Shown here: positions 8,085 through 18,461 of the stretch, in pieces | Numbering within the stretch: the first letter of the stretch is position 1 | Layout of the letters: the number at the start of each line of letters is the position of its first letter | Origin: Maricaulis sp. | Lineage (GTDB): Bacteria > Pseudomonadota > Alphaproteobacteria > Caulobacterales > Maricaulaceae | Length of the DNA: 64,000 nt | Reading direction: 5' to 3' | Assembly (NCBI RefSeq): GCF_017642925.1 | Contig: NZ_JAEPOL010000003.1 | Location: forward strand, 1 to 64,000 | The notes under the pieces: model-generated | The model's database searches: none | Seen by the model: only the letters and a program-made list of their open reading frames with translations | Told to the model about the DNA's origin: nothing | Position numbers and translations under genes: made by a program

Positions 8085-9356
8085 TTAGGACTTGTCTTCA
8101 CCGAGGACCGACGCCTCGATCGACGCCGGACGGTCCTTCGGCTTCTCGACAATGCCCATCACCGGCAGGATGACGATGAAATAGGCGAAGTAGTAAGCCG
8201 TCAGGAATTGCGCCAGGTGCACGAATTTCAGGCCGCCGATGAACGGATCGTCCGGATTCTTCGCGCCGCACCAGCCAAGGCCCAGTGCCGCAATCACGAA
8301 GAAGATGAAGAACCAGCGGGTCAGCGGGCGGTAGCGCATGGAGCGAACCTTCGACGTGTCCAGCCAGGGCAGGACGAAGAGGATCGCGATGGCACCGAAC
8401 ATCGCCAGCACGCCGCCCAGCTTCGCATCGATCGGGCCGATGTCGAAGGTGATGGCGCGCAGGATCGCGTAGAAGGGCAGGAAATACCATTCAGGCACGA
8501 TGTGCGCCGGCGTCGAGAGCGGGTTGGCCTCGATATAGTTGTCGGCATGGCCCAGCACGCCCGGCATGTAGAAGACGAAGGTGGCGAAAACCATCAGGTA
8601 GACGATGATCGCGAAGCCGTCCTTCACCGTGTAGTACGGGTGGAAGGGCAGTGCGTCCTTCTTCGGGTCCTTGATTTCCAGACCGGCCGGATTGCCGTTG
8701 CCCGGCACGTGCAGCGCCCAGATGTGCAGGCCGACAACGCCGGCGATCACGAAGGGCAGCAGGTAGTGCAGGGAGAAGAAGCGGTTCAGCGTGGCCTGGC
8801 CGACCGAGAAACCGCCCCACAGCCATTCCCGGATCGCGTCGCCGACGAAGGGCAGCGCGCCGATCAGGTTGGTGATCACCATGGCGCCCCAGTAGGACAT
8901 CTGGCCCCACGGCAGGACGTAGCCCATGAAGGCGGTTGCCATCATCAGGAGGTAGATCACGACGCCGAGGATCCAGAGGACCTCGCGCGGCGCCTTGTAC
9001 GATCCGTAGTACAGACCCCGGAACATGTGCAGGTAGACCGCCACGAAGAAGAAGCTCGCACCGTTCGCGTGCATCGACTGGATCAGCCAGCCGAAGGGCA
9101 CGTCGCGGGTGATGCGGGCGACCGACTGGAAGGCCATGTCCTCGTGCGCGACATAGTGCATGGCAAGCACGATGCCGGTGATGATCTGGATCATCAGGAA
9201 GACGGCGAGAATACCGCCGAACGTCCACCAGTAGTTCAGATTCCGCGGCGTCGGGAAGTCGACGAAGCTGTCATAGCCCAGGCGGATGATCGGAAGACGG
9301 GAGTCGAGCCATTTCTCGATTCCGGTCTTCGGCTCGTAAGTCGATTGTCCGCTCAT
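8085..9356 (-). CDS. petB: Cytochrome b subunit of the bc1 complex
   Basis: This 423-residue multi-pass membrane protein carries two b hemes and the quinol-oxidising site. Two His pairs with 13 residues between them are visible: SMHAN...YLHMF and SLHYL...GLHIW, the ligands for the low- and high-potential hemes. The Qo-site motif PEWY is present, as is the [10 protein letters not shown] helix. Its start overlaps the petA stop by four bases (ATGA), indicating translational coupling. The length is that of the alphaproteobacterial one-piece cytochrome b, not the split b6/subunit IV form. Confidence 0.97.
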   Translation of the reverse strand: MSGQSTYEPKTGIEKWLDSRLPIIRLGYDSFVDFPTPRNLNYWWTFGGILAVFLMIQIITGIVLAMHYVAHEDMAFQSVARITRDVPFGWLIQSMHANGASFFFVAVYLHMFRGLYYGSYKAPREVLWILGVVIYLLMMATAFMGYVLPWGQMSYWGAMVITNLIGALPFVGDAIREWLWGGFSVGQATLNRFFSLHYLLPFVIAGVVGLHIWALHVPGNGNPAGLEIKDPKKDALPFHPYYTVKDGFAIIVYLMVFATFVFYMPGVLGHADNYIEANPLSTPAHIVPEWYFLPFYAILRAITFDIGPIDAKLGGVLAMFGAIAILFVLPWLDTSKVRSMRYRPLTRWFFIFFVIAALGLGWCGAKNPDDPFIGGLKFVHLAQFLTAYYFAYFIVILPVMGIVEKPKDRPASIEASVLGEDKS

Positions 9357-9997
9357 GCCGCAGCCCCCGAAGCGTCAGCGACCTGCCATCCGGAGACAGC
9401 TGCCTCGTCAGGCGACAGGCCGATCTTCACCGTGTTTTCCGATTCGAAATAATAGTCCGGAACCGGCAGGTTTTCCGGCGCCGGTCCGCGACGGATCCGG
9501 GCCGAGGTGTCGTAGTGCGAACCGTGGCAGGGGCAGTACCAGCCGTCATAGTCGCCGGTATTGGCGCCAAGACCCAGCGGCACGCAGCCGAGGTGGGTAC
9601 AATTGCCCTTCACGATCAGGAATTCCGGGCGCAGGACGCGGTTCGCATCGATCGCCGGAATGCCGGCCGGCAGGTTGTCGTTGCGGGCGTCCTCGTCCGG
9701 GAGCGCGTTCAGCTCGACCGAGCGGGCCTCCGCGATCTCTTCCTCGGTCCGGTGCCGAATGAAAACCGGGCCACCGCGCCACATGACGGTGATCTCCGAT
9801 CCCACCGGGACCAGCGAGACATCGACGCGGATGGATCCCAGCGCCAGCGTATCCGCTGCGGGATTCATCTGATCGATGAACGGCCAGGCCACGAGACCGC
9901 CACCGACAGCGGCCGCGCCGCCTGCAGCGATATAGATGAAGTCGCGGCGTGTCGGTTCTTCACCGTGTCCGCCGGGCGCGCCGTTCTCTTCCGTCAC
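9353..9997 (-). CDS. petA: Rieske iron-sulfur subunit of the bc1 complex
   Basis: The 214-residue protein carries the [2Fe-2S] cluster that takes electrons from quinol. Cluster ligands are Cys133/His135 (CTHLGC) and Cys155/His158 (CPCHGS), with Cys138 and Cys157 as the usual disulfide. The N-terminus has a twin-arginine signal-anchor ([12 protein letters not shown] followed by a hydrophobic helix), consistent with Tat export. I chose GTG 9997 because an AGAGGT-type ribosome site lies about seven bases upstream; the open frame continues to 10060 without family similarity. It heads the petABC operon, divergent from trmL. Confidence 0.95.
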   Translation of the reverse strand: MTEENGAPGGHGEEPTRRDFIYIAAGGAAAVGGGLVAWPFIDQMNPAADTLALGSIRVDVSLVPVGSEITVMWRGGPVFIRHRTEEEIAEARSVELNALPDEDARNDNLPAGIPAIDANRVLRPEFLIVKGNCTHLGCVPLGLGANTGDYDGWYCPCHGSHYDTSARIRRGPAPENLPVPDYYFESENTVKIGLSPDEAAVSGWQVADASGAAA

Positions 9998-10076
9998 GAG
10001 CCGACCTCTTCTCTTGTCTATAACGGGCCTGCACAAAGCCGGGCCCTGCCCCAGAAACATGCGTCAATCTTGACGA

Positions 10077-10093
10077 CCCCGTCCAAGACGGGG
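10077..10093. promoter_or_regulatory. Small hairpin in the petA/trmL divergent intergenic region
   Basis: CCCCGTC (10077-10083) and GACGGGG (10087-10093) form a 7-bp stem with a CAA loop, flanked by CGTCAATCTTGACG on the left and TTTGACG on the right. The 190 bases between the petA start (9997) and the trmL start (10188) must hold both promoters. The hairpin could be an operator or part of the petA leader. No known regulator motif is recognised. Confidence 0.35.
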
Positions 10094-10187
10094 TTTGACG
10101 CGGTATAAACTACTCCCGGACCCACTGACCAGTAGGCGGCGCAATGCCGCATGCAGACAGATGGCTCCAGTCTGTGCGCGGCTTAGA

Positions 10188-10643
10188 ATGCGGATCGTAT
10201 TTTTTCAACCGGATATTCCGCAAAACCTTGGGGCTTCCATGCGGACGGCCGCCTGTTTCGGGGCCGGAATGGACGTCATCGAGCCCTGCGCCTTTCCCCT
10301 GACGGACAAGGGGATTCGCAAGGCCGCGATGGACTATGGCGCGGCCATTGCGCCGGTGCGCCATGCCAGCTGGAATACCTACACAGAAAGTGCAGAAGCT
10401 CGTCCGGGCCGCCTCGTCCTGTTCACGACTGCGGGCGCGACAGACCTGTGGGATTTCGCTTTCGAGCCGGACGACCGGCTGCTCTTCGGCCGGGAAAGCG
10501 CCGGCGTGCCGGAGACCATCCACGCCGCGGCGGATTGTCGCGTGCGGATTCCGATTCGCCCGGACATGCGCTCGCTCAATGTCGCGATGAGCGCCGGCAT
10601 CGCGCTGGCGGAAGCGAGCCGGCAGTTTCGAAACAACCCGTGA
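10188..10643 (+). CDS. trmL: tRNA (cytidine/uridine-34-2'-O)-methyltransferase
   Basis: The 151-residue SPOUT-family methyltransferase is expected to methylate the wobble nucleotide of tRNA-Leu using S-adenosylmethionine. It opens with MRIVFFQPDIPQNLG, typical of TrmL. FGRESAGVP and IPIRPDMRSLNVAMSAGI are the motif 2 and motif 3 segments that make the SAM-binding trefoil knot. I start at ATG 10188, where family similarity begins, not at the upstream in-frame ATG 10095. It is the first of a same-strand run with the DUF2235 gene and hemF, 70 bases before the former. Confidence 0.9.
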   Translation: MRIVFFQPDIPQNLGASMRTAACFGAGMDVIEPCAFPLTDKGIRKAAMDYGAAIAPVRHASWNTYTESAEARPGRLVLFTTAGATDLWDFAFEPDDRLLFGRESAGVPETIHAAADCRVRIPIRPDMRSLNVAMSAGIALAEASRQFRNNP

Positions 10644-10713
10644 ATCCGTTTGAACGCCATTTCCATCTGAAGTAGCATTTCCGCGCATATCCGGCGCAGC
10701 GCGGGAGGGTTTG

Positions 10714-11994
10714 ATGGCGCGGCACAAGCGTATCGTGATCTGTTGTGACGGCACCTGGAACGAGCTGGACTACAAGTCCCGTCCGGTGACGAATGTGGTC
10801 AAGCTGGCCCAGTCCATCCATCCCGAGGGCGATGCCGGTGACGGCACCGATCCGGTCAAGCAGGTCGTCTTCTACGATGAAGGTGTCGGCACGCTGGAAG
10901 GCGAGAGCATGGATGGCGGCGGTTTCGGCGACGGGCTGATCCAGAACATCGTCGACGCCTATTCCTTTCTTGTTTTCAACTACGACCCCGGCGACGAGAT
11001 TTTCGTGTTCGGCTTTTCGCGCGGCGCCTACACAGCGCGCTCGCTGGTCGGGATGATCAGAAATTGCGGCATCCTGCGGCGCGATGCAGCGCCCTATGTC
11101 GACGACGCGCTGATGCTCTACAAGGACAAGCGCCGCAAGCCCGACCACCCCGACAGCATCGAATTCCGCCGCACCTATAACCATCCCGGCTGGTGGATCG
11201 ACACCGCCGCCGACCTGTCGCTGCAGGCCGACAATCCCGACCAGAAAATCATGGTCAGCTATCTCGGTGTCTGGGACACGGTCGGCCAGAACGGTGTGCC
11301 CGGCGTGTGGAATGCCATGGCCGGCAAGGCCGAGGATCACGGCTTCCACGATCTGAAACTTTCCCGCATCGTGCAGCGGGCCCGCCACGCGGTCGCACTG
11401 GACGAACCCCGCGCCGCCTTCCGTCCGGCCCTGTTCGAGGCCGGCAAGATGGCTGCGCTGCAGACCGAAGCCGAAAGCGACGGCCGCGGCCGCGATGCCT
11501 ACCAGCAGCTCTGGTTTCCCGGCGATCATGGCTCGATCGGCGGCGGCGGCGATGTCACCGGCCTGTCCGACCATGCTCTCGCCTGGATTGCCGAAGGCGC
11601 CTGCAGCAATGGCGCCCGGCTGAGCTATGACGCGGAATTCAGCGCGGTGAACTTCCCGGTCACGGTGCGCGACCGCTCGCGCAGCCGCAACAACACACAG
11701 ACCATCCGCTTTGCCCCCTCGCTCAGCGCACCGCTGAGCAATGTGTCGGGCGACTGGAAACAGGCCAATCAGAGCGCGATCGGCCGGCTGCTGGGCTATT
11801 CGCTGGGCATGATCAACCGGGACCGCGTCACCCACCTGCCGGATGTCGGCGAGATCGCCGTGCAGGCCAAGCAGTATGAGGGGTTCGAGGGCGAGAACAT
11901 GGATTATGTCCAGTCGCTCGCCGACCGCATCCGCCAGCAGACGCGCATCCGCATTGCCGATATCGAGGCAGCCTTCCCCACCTGGCGGCGCTGA
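10714..11994 (+). CDS. DUF2235 domain protein (putative alpha/beta-hydrolase, Tle1-like)
   Basis: The 426-residue protein starts at ATG 10714 after GGGAGGG. It opens with RIVICCDGTWNE, typical of DUF2235, and has the nucleophile elbow GFSRGAYTAR (Ser102 in G-x-S-x-G form). DUF2235 is the catalytic domain of type VI effector phospholipases of the Tle1 group, but many members are orphan intracellular proteins. No vgrG, hcp, immunity gene or signal peptide is nearby, so an effector role is not supported here; a lipid- or ester-hydrolase of unknown substrate is the safest reading. It sits between trmL and hemF. Confidence 0.78.
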   Translation: MARHKRIVICCDGTWNELDYKSRPVTNVVKLAQSIHPEGDAGDGTDPVKQVVFYDEGVGTLEGESMDGGGFGDGLIQNIVDAYSFLVFNYDPGDEIFVFGFSRGAYTARSLVGMIRNCGILRRDAAPYVDDALMLYKDKRRKPDHPDSIEFRRTYNHPGWWIDTAADLSLQADNPDQKIMVSYLGVWDTVGQNGVPGVWNAMAGKAEDHGFHDLKLSRIVQRARHAVALDEPRAAFRPALFEAGKMAALQTEAESDGRGRDAYQQLWFPGDHGSIGGGGDVTGLSDHALAWIAEGACSNGARLSYDAEFSAVNFPVTVRDRSRSRNNTQTIRFAPSLSAPLSNVSGDWKQANQSAIGRLLGYSLGMINRDRVTHLPDVGEIAVQAKQYEGFEGENMDYVQSLADRIRQQTRIRIADIEAAFPTWRR

Positions 11995-12060
11995 CCGGCC
12001 TGGCCGGTACAAGCGGAGCGGGGCTTGCCCTCGCCGCCCGCTGCGCTACACATCGCGGCC

Positions 12061-12960
12061 ATGAGTGATCAGCCCAAGCCCGCCTCCGCCGGCTCCGACC
12101 TGCAATGCCAGTCCGCCCAGGCCTGGTTCGAGGATCTGCGCGACCGGATCTGCGCCGAATTCGAACGCCTGGAAGACGAGGCCCCGTCCGATCTCTATCC
12201 CGGCGAGCCCGGGCGTTTCGTGTTCGAGGACTGGAAACGCGGCGACGGGTCCAAGGATGAGGGCGGCGGCCGCATGGGCCTGATGAAGGGCCGGCTGTTC
12301 GAAAAGGTGGGCGTTCACGTCTCTGCCGTGAAGGGCGAGTTCTCCGACCTGTTCCGCCAGCAGATCCCCGGTGCCGAGGAAGACCCGCGCTTCTTCGCCA
12401 CCGGCATTTCGCTCATCGCGCATATGTGGTCGCCCAACGTGCCGGCTGTGCACATGAATACGCGCTTCATCACCACGACCCAGTGGTGGTTCGGCGGCGG
12501 CATGGACCTGACCCCCGTACTCGATCGCAACCGCACCCAGTCGCACCCCGACGCAAAGGATTTCCACGCCGCCTGCAAGGCCGCCTGCGACGCGCATGGC
12601 GAGGATTTCCATGACCGCTTCAAGAAATGGTGCGACGAGTATTTCTACCTGCCCCATCGCGACGAACCGCGCGGCATTGGCGGGATTTTCTACGACCGCC
12701 ACAATACCGACGACTGGGATGGCGACTTCTCCTTCACCCGCGATGTCGGCCTGGCTTTCCTGGACATCTATCCGCAACTCGTGCGCCGGCGCATGGGCGA
12801 GGCCTGGACGCCGGAAGACCGCGAGGAACAGCTCGTCCGCCGCGGCCGCTATGCCGAGTTCAACCTGCTCTATGATCGCGGCACCAAGTTCGGCCTCGAG
12901 ACCGGCGGCAATGTGAAGTCGATCCTCTCCTCCATGCCGCCCGAGGCGAAATGGCCTTAG
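12061..12960 (+). CDS. hemF: Oxygen-dependent coproporphyrinogen III oxidase
   Basis: This enzyme decarboxylates coproporphyrinogen III to protoporphyrinogen IX using O2 (aerobic heme synthesis). The 299-residue length is typical. Family signatures include [27 protein letters not shown] and [10 protein letters not shown], and the C-terminus has [21 protein letters not shown] start at ATG 12061 (MSDQPKP). Heme supply fits the bc1 genes 2 kb away, though these are not co-transcribed. The gene follows DUF2235 by 66 bases on the same strand. Confidence 0.96.
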   Translation: MSDQPKPASAGSDLQCQSAQAWFEDLRDRICAEFERLEDEAPSDLYPGEPGRFVFEDWKRGDGSKDEGGGRMGLMKGRLFEKVGVHVSAVKGEFSDLFRQQIPGAEEDPRFFATGISLIAHMWSPNVPAVHMNTRFITTTQWWFGGGMDLTPVLDRNRTQSHPDAKDFHAACKAACDAHGEDFHDRFKKWCDEYFYLPHRDEPRGIGGIFYDRHNTDDWDGDFSFTRDVGLAFLDIYPQLVRRRMGEAWTPEDREEQLVRRGRYAEFNLLYDRGTKFGLETGGNVKSILSSMPPEAKWP

Positions 12961-13126
12961 GTCCGGCCCGGCAAATCCTGCCAGAGGGAAGAAAAAGCCG
13001 GGCAACATCTGCCGCTTAGCGGGAAGTCATACGCTATGATTGGCCCCTGCGCTGGCACCGGTCCTGCTAGGCAGGCAGGGCCCCGGCGTATCTGTGCGCG
13101 GGGTCTACCGACGAGGAGCTCAGCGC

Positions 13127-13621
13127 GTGTCCTATATCGACGCCCTGTCACAACCGGCCCCGAGATGGCCGGGCGCCCGCTCTCCCGAGGCCGAGGAAGA
13201 AACCCGTCCGACGGAAGGTTTTGATGCCATCCCGCCCGAAGCGGCCGAATTGCCGCTCGAGGCCAGCCAGAAAGTTTCCGAAGCCGCACCGCCCGGCCAG
13301 TCCGGCGGCGAGCAGCCGCCAGGGTCCAACCTGGGCGGCGGCGTGGTCGAGGAATTCCTGAAATGGGCCCGGATGAGCCCGGCCGAGCAGATCCGCGCCA
13401 TGTACCTGGAAGAACAGGGCATGACCGAGGATACGCTCAAAGCCCTGCCGCCCGAGGAACGTGAGCGGATCGAGTTCGAGATCGCCAATCGGATCGAACA
13501 CGAGGTGCGCACATCGGCGGAAAGCCCGGCGGAGCAGAATATCCGCGTCTCGATCAATGCCGCCTATGCGCAATCCATGCAGCGTGTGGAAGAGGGCGAA
13601 CAGGCGATGTGGGGCCGATAG
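13127..13621 (+). CDS. Conserved hypothetical protein with a C-terminal helical motif
   Basis: The 164-residue protein is read from GTG 13127, which follows a GAGGAG-type ribosome site; an earlier in-frame ATG at 13040 has none. The first ~90 residues are Pro/Glu/Gly-rich and probably disordered. The C-terminal part has a compact acidic helical block (about 80-130): EEFLKWARMSPAEQIR, then LEEQGMTEDTLKALPPEER and EFEIANRIEHEV. Similar 'MSPAEQIR...GLT...LPPEER' blocks occur in alphaproteobacterial proteins of unknown function. No signal peptide or membrane segment. It ends just before a strong bidirectional terminator. Confidence 0.65.
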   Translation: MSYIDALSQPAPRWPGARSPEAEEETRPTEGFDAIPPEAAELPLEASQKVSEAAPPGQSGGEQPPGSNLGGGVVEEFLKWARMSPAEQIRAMYLEEQGMTEDTLKALPPEERERIEFEIANRIEHEVRTSAESPAEQNIRVSINAAYAQSMQRVEEGEQAMWGR

Positions 13622-13654
13622 GCCGCCGCACTGCCAGCCCTCATCCAGAACAGG

Positions 13655-13683
13655 AAAGGCCCCGGACAGTATCCGGGGCCTTT
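13655..13683. terminator. Bidirectional intrinsic terminator
   Basis: A perfect 12-bp stem (AAAGGCCCCGGA at 13655-13666 with 13672-13683) has a 5-base loop and T/A-rich flanks on both sides. It lies between the convergent hypothetical gene (ends 13621) and cca (ends 13710) and should stop both transcripts. Confidence 0.9.
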
Positions 13684-13709
13684 ATCTTTTTCAGCACCAA
13701 GGAAACGGA

Positions 13710-14951
13710 TCAGTGCGTTTTCAGGCGCGCGATCAGCTCGTCCTTGGTCGGCTCGAAGCGTTCGGCGATCCAGTGGGCCTTCAGCGCGTCGAGGGCATCG
13801 CCGAGCATCGGGCCGGGCTCGTAGCCCAGAAGGATGAGGTCGCCACCCTTTACCGGGAAGTCCGGCTCGGCCCATTCGCGGGCGAATTTGGCAAGCAGGG
13901 TCCAGTCGCGCGGCGGCGGCGCCACCTCGCCAGCGGCCTGCAGGCGGGCCTGGTCCTCGAAAGCGCGTGCGCCCAGCGCCATGATGGCGCGTTCGGCTGC
14001 GGCCATGTCGGAAAAGGCCCGGGTAACGTCTTCACGCGCCGACGGATCAACGGCGCCCTCAAGGCGGCGCGTCTCGGCGTTCGACATTTTCAGCTTGGCT
14101 GCCATGGTCCTGATCCTTTCCGGTCCGCCATCGGCAAGCGCCACGAACCTCAAGAGCGAATCGGGCGCTAGACCATATTGTATATCCTGATCAACAATAC
14201 CGCCGAGGACTCTTAAGGATCCGTTCACTCCAAGGATCAAATCCAGAATACCCGCCTTGGCCATCGCGGCGAGCGCCGCCCGCGGATCGCGTGCAGCCAG
14301 CAATTTCTTGAGTTCGGCCCAGACACGCTCGACCGATAATTTATGAAGGCCGTCCTTCAGCGCCGCCGAGGCCGCCAGACCCGCAGGGTCCGGATCGCCG
14401 CCGCCATACCAGGCCTCGAAGCGGAACAGGCGCAGGATGCGCAGATAGTCTTCGCGGATACGGTTCTCCGGCGTGCCCACGAACACGAAGCGCCGCGGCG
14501 CGACGTCCTGGAGCCCGCCCGTCGGATCGATGATCTCGCCAGTCCGGTCCGCATAGAGCGCGTTGAGACGGAAATCGCGCCGCTGCGCATCCTCGGCCCA
14601 GTCTTCGGTGAAGGTCACCACCGCCCGCCGGCCGTCGGTCGACACATCGCGCCGCAGCGTCGTGACCTCGAAGGGCACGCCATCGGCAATGACGGTGATC
14701 GTGCCGTGGGCCTTGCCGGTGGGAACGGCCTTCAGGCCGGCCGCCTTCGCCGCGGCGATGGTCTCGTCGGGCAGAAGCTGCGTGGCGATGTCGATATCGG
14801 CCACCCGTTCGCCCAGCAGCGCATTGCGCACGCAGCCGCCGACAAAACGGCTGCCGTCCGGCCGGGCCGCGTCCAGGGCTTCCATCACAGCGACGGTCTC
14901 CGGCGCCTGCATCCAGGTCTGCCGGGCGGGATCGAGACGCGGCCGGGTCAT
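13710..14951 (-). CDS. cca: CCA tRNA nucleotidyltransferase / poly(A) polymerase family
   Basis: The 413-residue class II nucleotidyltransferase adds or repairs the 3' CCA of tRNAs. Visible are the G-G-x-V/C-R motif (VGGCVRNALLG), the metal-binding DIDIAT, TLRRDVSTDGR, the RRDFRLNALY block and the EDYLRILRLFRF block that forms the nucleotide-recognition helix. The length and lack of an HD domain fit the alphaproteobacterial CCA/PcnB type; polymerase specificity (CCA versus poly(A)) cannot be decided by eye. It is the third gene of a minus-strand operon, its start overlapping the DUF6111 stop by four bases. Confidence 0.92.
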   Translation of the reverse strand: MTRPRLDPARQTWMQAPETVAVMEALDAARPDGSRFVGGCVRNALLGERVADIDIATQLLPDETIAAAKAAGLKAVPTGKAHGTITVIADGVPFEVTTLRRDVSTDGRRAVVTFTEDWAEDAQRRDFRLNALYADRTGEIIDPTGGLQDVAPRRFVFVGTPENRIREDYLRILRLFRFEAWYGGGDPDPAGLAASAALKDGLHKLSVERVWAELKKLLAARDPRAALAAMAKAGILDLILGVNGSLRVLGGIVDQDIQYGLAPDSLLRFVALADGGPERIRTMAAKLKMSNAETRRLEGAVDPSAREDVTRAFSDMAAAERAIMALGARAFEDQARLQAAGEVAPPPRDWTLLAKFAREWAEPDFPVKGGDLILLGYEPGPMLGDALDALKAHWIAERFEPTKDELIARLKTH

Positions 14952-15280
14952 TGCGGCGTGTCTTCGCCGTCCGGTTCGGACGTATCGGCGTCGGCCGCGT
15001 CGCTCTCCACCTCGCCCGCAGGAACGAAATGGCCCGGCACGACCCGGCCGTCGACGACGCGAGGCGGCACATACCGGTCGCCCTCATGCCCGCCGCGCGA
15101 CGCGTCGAACATGGCCAGCGCGATCATCGCCGCGATCGCCAGCACGGCCCCTGCGACGCCCAGCTTGAGCGCCGGCGTCGCCGTCAGCTTGACGTCGGAC
15201 CGTGTCTGCCACCGCCAGATGAAGAACAGCAGGAAGGGCAGGAAAAACGAGGCGATTTCGATAATCGTGATGCGGATCAT
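14948..15280 (-). CDS. DUF6111-like small membrane protein
   Basis: The 110-residue protein has two predicted membrane helices (about residues 7-22 and 40-60), then an acidic tail rich in Asp, Glu and Ser. The hydrophobic N-terminus with FLLFFIWRW and the position directly upstream of cca resemble small alphaproteobacterial proteins annotated DUF6111; the function is unknown. It overlaps cca by ATGA and follows the NUDIX gene by three bases, so it belongs to a four-gene operon (DUF1285, NUDIX, DUF6111, cca). Confidence 0.62.
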   Translation of the reverse strand: MIRITIIEIASFFLPFLLFFIWRWQTRSDVKLTATPALKLGVAGAVLAIAAMIALAMFDASRGGHEGDRYVPPRVVDGRVVPGHFVPAGEVESDAADADTSEPDGEDTPQ

Positions 15281-15283
15281 GAG

Positions 15284-15910
15284 CTAACCATACAACCGGT
15301 CGTGCAGGGATTTAAGCATGCCTGCAGTGGCGCCCCAGATATAGCGGCCTTCCCAGGGCATGGCGTAGAAATGCCGCCGGTGCCCCTGCCATTCGCGCGA
15401 ATGGCGCTGGTGATTGACCGGATCCATCAGAAAATCGAAGGGCGCCTCGAACACATCGGCGACCTCGCCCGGATCGGGACGCAGGACATAACCGGGCTTC
15501 AGCACACCGACGAAGGGCGTGACATGGAAGCCGGTGACGGTCTCATAGCCGTCGAAGCGGCCGATCAGTTCGACATGCCCGGCACCGATACCGACCTCTT
15601 CTTCCAGTTCGCGCACGGCGGCCTGGGCCGGGGTCTCGCCGGTCGGATCGACACTGCCGCCGGGGAAAGCGACCTGGCCGGCATGCTTGGCCAGATGGGC
15701 CGCGCGTTCGGTCAGCAGCAGGCGCGGCGGACCGTCATGCACGATCAGCGGCGCCAGCACGGCGGCATTGCGCAGCGCCGTTGTCGCCGTCTCGCGCAGC
15801 GGCAGGCCGCCATTGAGATCGCCATCGCCGAATCGCGGCGGCATGGCCGGCGCATCCACCGGGTCCAGCCGGTCGCGCAAAAGCGCCAGCAGCCGGTCGG
15901 CGCTCTCCAT
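15284..15910 (-). CDS. NUDIX hydrolase, CoA pyrophosphatase type
   Basis: The 208-residue protein has a NUDIX box around FPGGSVDPTGE...AVRELEEEVGI, preceded by LLLTERAAHLAKHAGQVAF. That LTxRaxhL...GQVaFPGG pattern is typical of the CoA pyrophosphatase (NudL/YeaB) branch, which cleaves coenzyme A to phosphopantetheine and 3',5'-ADP. The box has one extra residue before the first glutamate, as is common in that branch. I start at ATG 15910; it shares a base with the DUF1285 stop (TGATG), so translation is coupled. Confidence 0.85.
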   Translation of the reverse strand: MESADRLLALLRDRLDPVDAPAMPPRFGDGDLNGGLPLRETATTALRNAAVLAPLIVHDGPPRLLLTERAAHLAKHAGQVAFPGGSVDPTGETPAQAAVRELEEEVGIGAGHVELIGRFDGYETVTGFHVTPFVGVLKPGYVLRPDPGEVADVFEAPFDFLMDPVNHQRHSREWQGHRRHFYAMPWEGRYIWGATAGMLKSLHDRLYG

Positions 15911-16473
15911 CACACCGCCCCCAGCGGATAAAATTCGCCGCCGCTCCACACGCCCATCACACCCTCATGCTCGACCGCCCGTTCGGCGAGCTCGTAGAAG
16001 ACCGGACGCGCCATCAGTGCGTCCAGCTTCCCGCGCACCCGCACCAGCGGCGTCGGCTCGCCGGTCTCTTCATCGACTTCGACCGTGATCGGATGATCCT
16101 GTCCCGCCTCGGCAAGATCGCCGACATTGGTGGTGAAGACGAGCGACTGGTCCTTACCCTCGCCGATCGCATCGACCCGTGTGGCAATGAAGGGCGCGAC
16201 CTCCACCTCGATGCCGATCTTCTCGACCGGGGTTACAAGGTAGTGAATGCCATCGTCATCTTTCCGCAAGATCGTGGAAAACAGTCTTACAAGACGGTCA
16301 CGTGTAATGCGCGTGCCTTCGTGCCACCAAGACCCGTCACGTTTGATGACCATGTCCATCTCGCCGCAATAGTCGGGATGCCACTTGTCCACCGGCGGCA
16401 GCCCGTCGCCAGCCTGGCGGGCGGCGTCGAGGAGCGACTGCATCGGATCGCGGGTCGGAGGTGTGGAGGGCAT
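15910..16473 (-). CDS. DUF1285 domain-containing protein
   Basis: The 187-residue cytosolic protein is read from ATG 16473. An ATG at 16443 (MQSLLDAA) is an alternative, and neither has a clear ribosome site. The conserved part begins at PPVDKWHPDYCGEMDMVIKR and continues WWHEGTRITRDRLVRLFSTILR, then DDDGIHYLVTPVEKIGIEVEVAPF, which is the DUF1285 profile. Its function is not established. It heads the minus-strand operon with NUDIX, DUF6111 and cca and is divergent from moxR, with about 85 bases between the two starts. Confidence 0.8.
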   Translation of the reverse strand: MPSTPPTRDPMQSLLDAARQAGDGLPPVDKWHPDYCGEMDMVIKRDGSWWHEGTRITRDRLVRLFSTILRKDDDGIHYLVTPVEKIGIEVEVAPFIATRVDAIGEGKDQSLVFTTNVGDLAEAGQDHPITVEVDEETGEPTPLVRVRGKLDALMARPVFYELAERAVEHEGVMGVWSGGEFYPLGAV

Positions 16474-16557
16474 GGACAGCTTTCGTGTGCAACGCCATGC
16501 TCGTAAAGAGCAATGTGGCCAATGGATCGTATCTGTATCGCAAAGGAATGTAGGACG

Positions 16558-17556
<999 letters not shown>

Positions 17557-17559
17557 TCC

Positions 17560-18456
17560 ATGGTCCAGGGCGCAGACCGCAATACCGAGCGCCGCGTCGT
17601 CGCCCTGCGCCACGAGGGTGAGGATGCGGCTGCGCGCCTGCCGGCCTTGCTGGCCGAGGCCGATCGCATCGCTGCGACGGTCGCCCAGGGTGTGCACGGC
17701 CGCCGCCGCTCGGGCATTGGCGAGACCTTCTGGCAATACCGCCATCACCGCCCCGAAGACGGCCGCGCCGCGGTCGACTGGCGCCAGTCGGCCAAGTCCG
17801 ACCAGCTCTTCGTGCGCCAGAATGAGTGGGAAGCGGCCAACACCGTCTCGCTGTGGCGCGACGGTTCGGCCTCGATGCAGTTCGCCTCCAGCCGCAATGT
17901 TCCGACCAAGGCCGACCGGGCTGCGGTGTGCCTGATCGCCGTTGCCGCCCTGCTCACCCAGGGCGGGGAGCGGGTCTCCGTGCTGGGCGAATCGGCGATC
18001 GCCCGCACGGGCGCACTGGGCCTGGAACGCGTGTCGCGGCGGCTCATCCTGGGCCCCGGCGCCCAGCAATCGGTCGAGGCGCCCCATATTTCCCGCTTCA
18101 GCCGCATCGTGCTGTCGAGCGACTTTCTGGATCCGCCGGAGACCTGGGCCGCGCGCCTGTCGCGCTTTGCCGCCCAGGAAGCCAATGGCGTCCTGCTGCG
18201 CGTCGTCGATCCGGCTGAAGAGGACTTCCCCTATTCCGGCCGCACCCGTTTTGAAGCCCCCGGCAGCGGCGAGACCCTGCTGTTCGGCCGCGCCGAAGAA
18301 GCCCGCAACGCCTACCGCGCCCGCTGGGCCCAGCACGGCGAACAGCTGGCGGCGCTCGCCCGGCAGTTCGGCTGGACGATGATCACACACCGTACCGACC
18401 GCCCGGCGACCAGCGCCGTGTTATCCTTGTTCAAAACCCTGGCACGAGACGTCTGA
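17560..18456 (+). CDS. DUF58 domain-containing protein
   Basis: The 298-residue soluble protein is the usual partner of MoxR ATPases. The DUF58 core is seen at RRSGIGETFWQYRHHRPEDG, followed by VDWRQSAKSDQLFVRQNEWE (about residues 48-92). The family resembles a degenerate VWA fold, and its exact role is not defined. The start at ATG 17560 lies three bases after the moxR stop. Downstream, the DUF4159 gene begins five bases after its stop, so all are co-transcribed. Confidence 0.87.
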   Translation: MVQGADRNTERRVVALRHEGEDAAARLPALLAEADRIAATVAQGVHGRRRSGIGETFWQYRHHRPEDGRAAVDWRQSAKSDQLFVRQNEWEAANTVSLWRDGSASMQFASSRNVPTKADRAAVCLIAVAALLTQGGERVSVLGESAIARTGALGLERVSRRLILGPGAQQSVEAPHISRFSRIVLSSDFLDPPETWAARLSRFAAQEANGVLLRVVDPAEEDFPYSGRTRFEAPGSGETLLFGRAEEARNAYRARWAQHGEQLAALARQFGWTMITHRTDRPATSAVLSLFKTLARDV

Positions 18457-18461
18457 CGCAT

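Noticed and set aside
7269-9452. A 727-codon plus-strand frame over petC and petB
   Set aside because: It is the antisense of unambiguous cytochrome c1 and cytochrome b genes, rich in His/Arg/Asp, with no ribosome site.
10714-11994. Type VI secretion effector assignment for the DUF2235 protein
   Set aside because: No vgrG, hcp, PAAR or immunity gene is in the window, and many DUF2235 proteins are not effectors.
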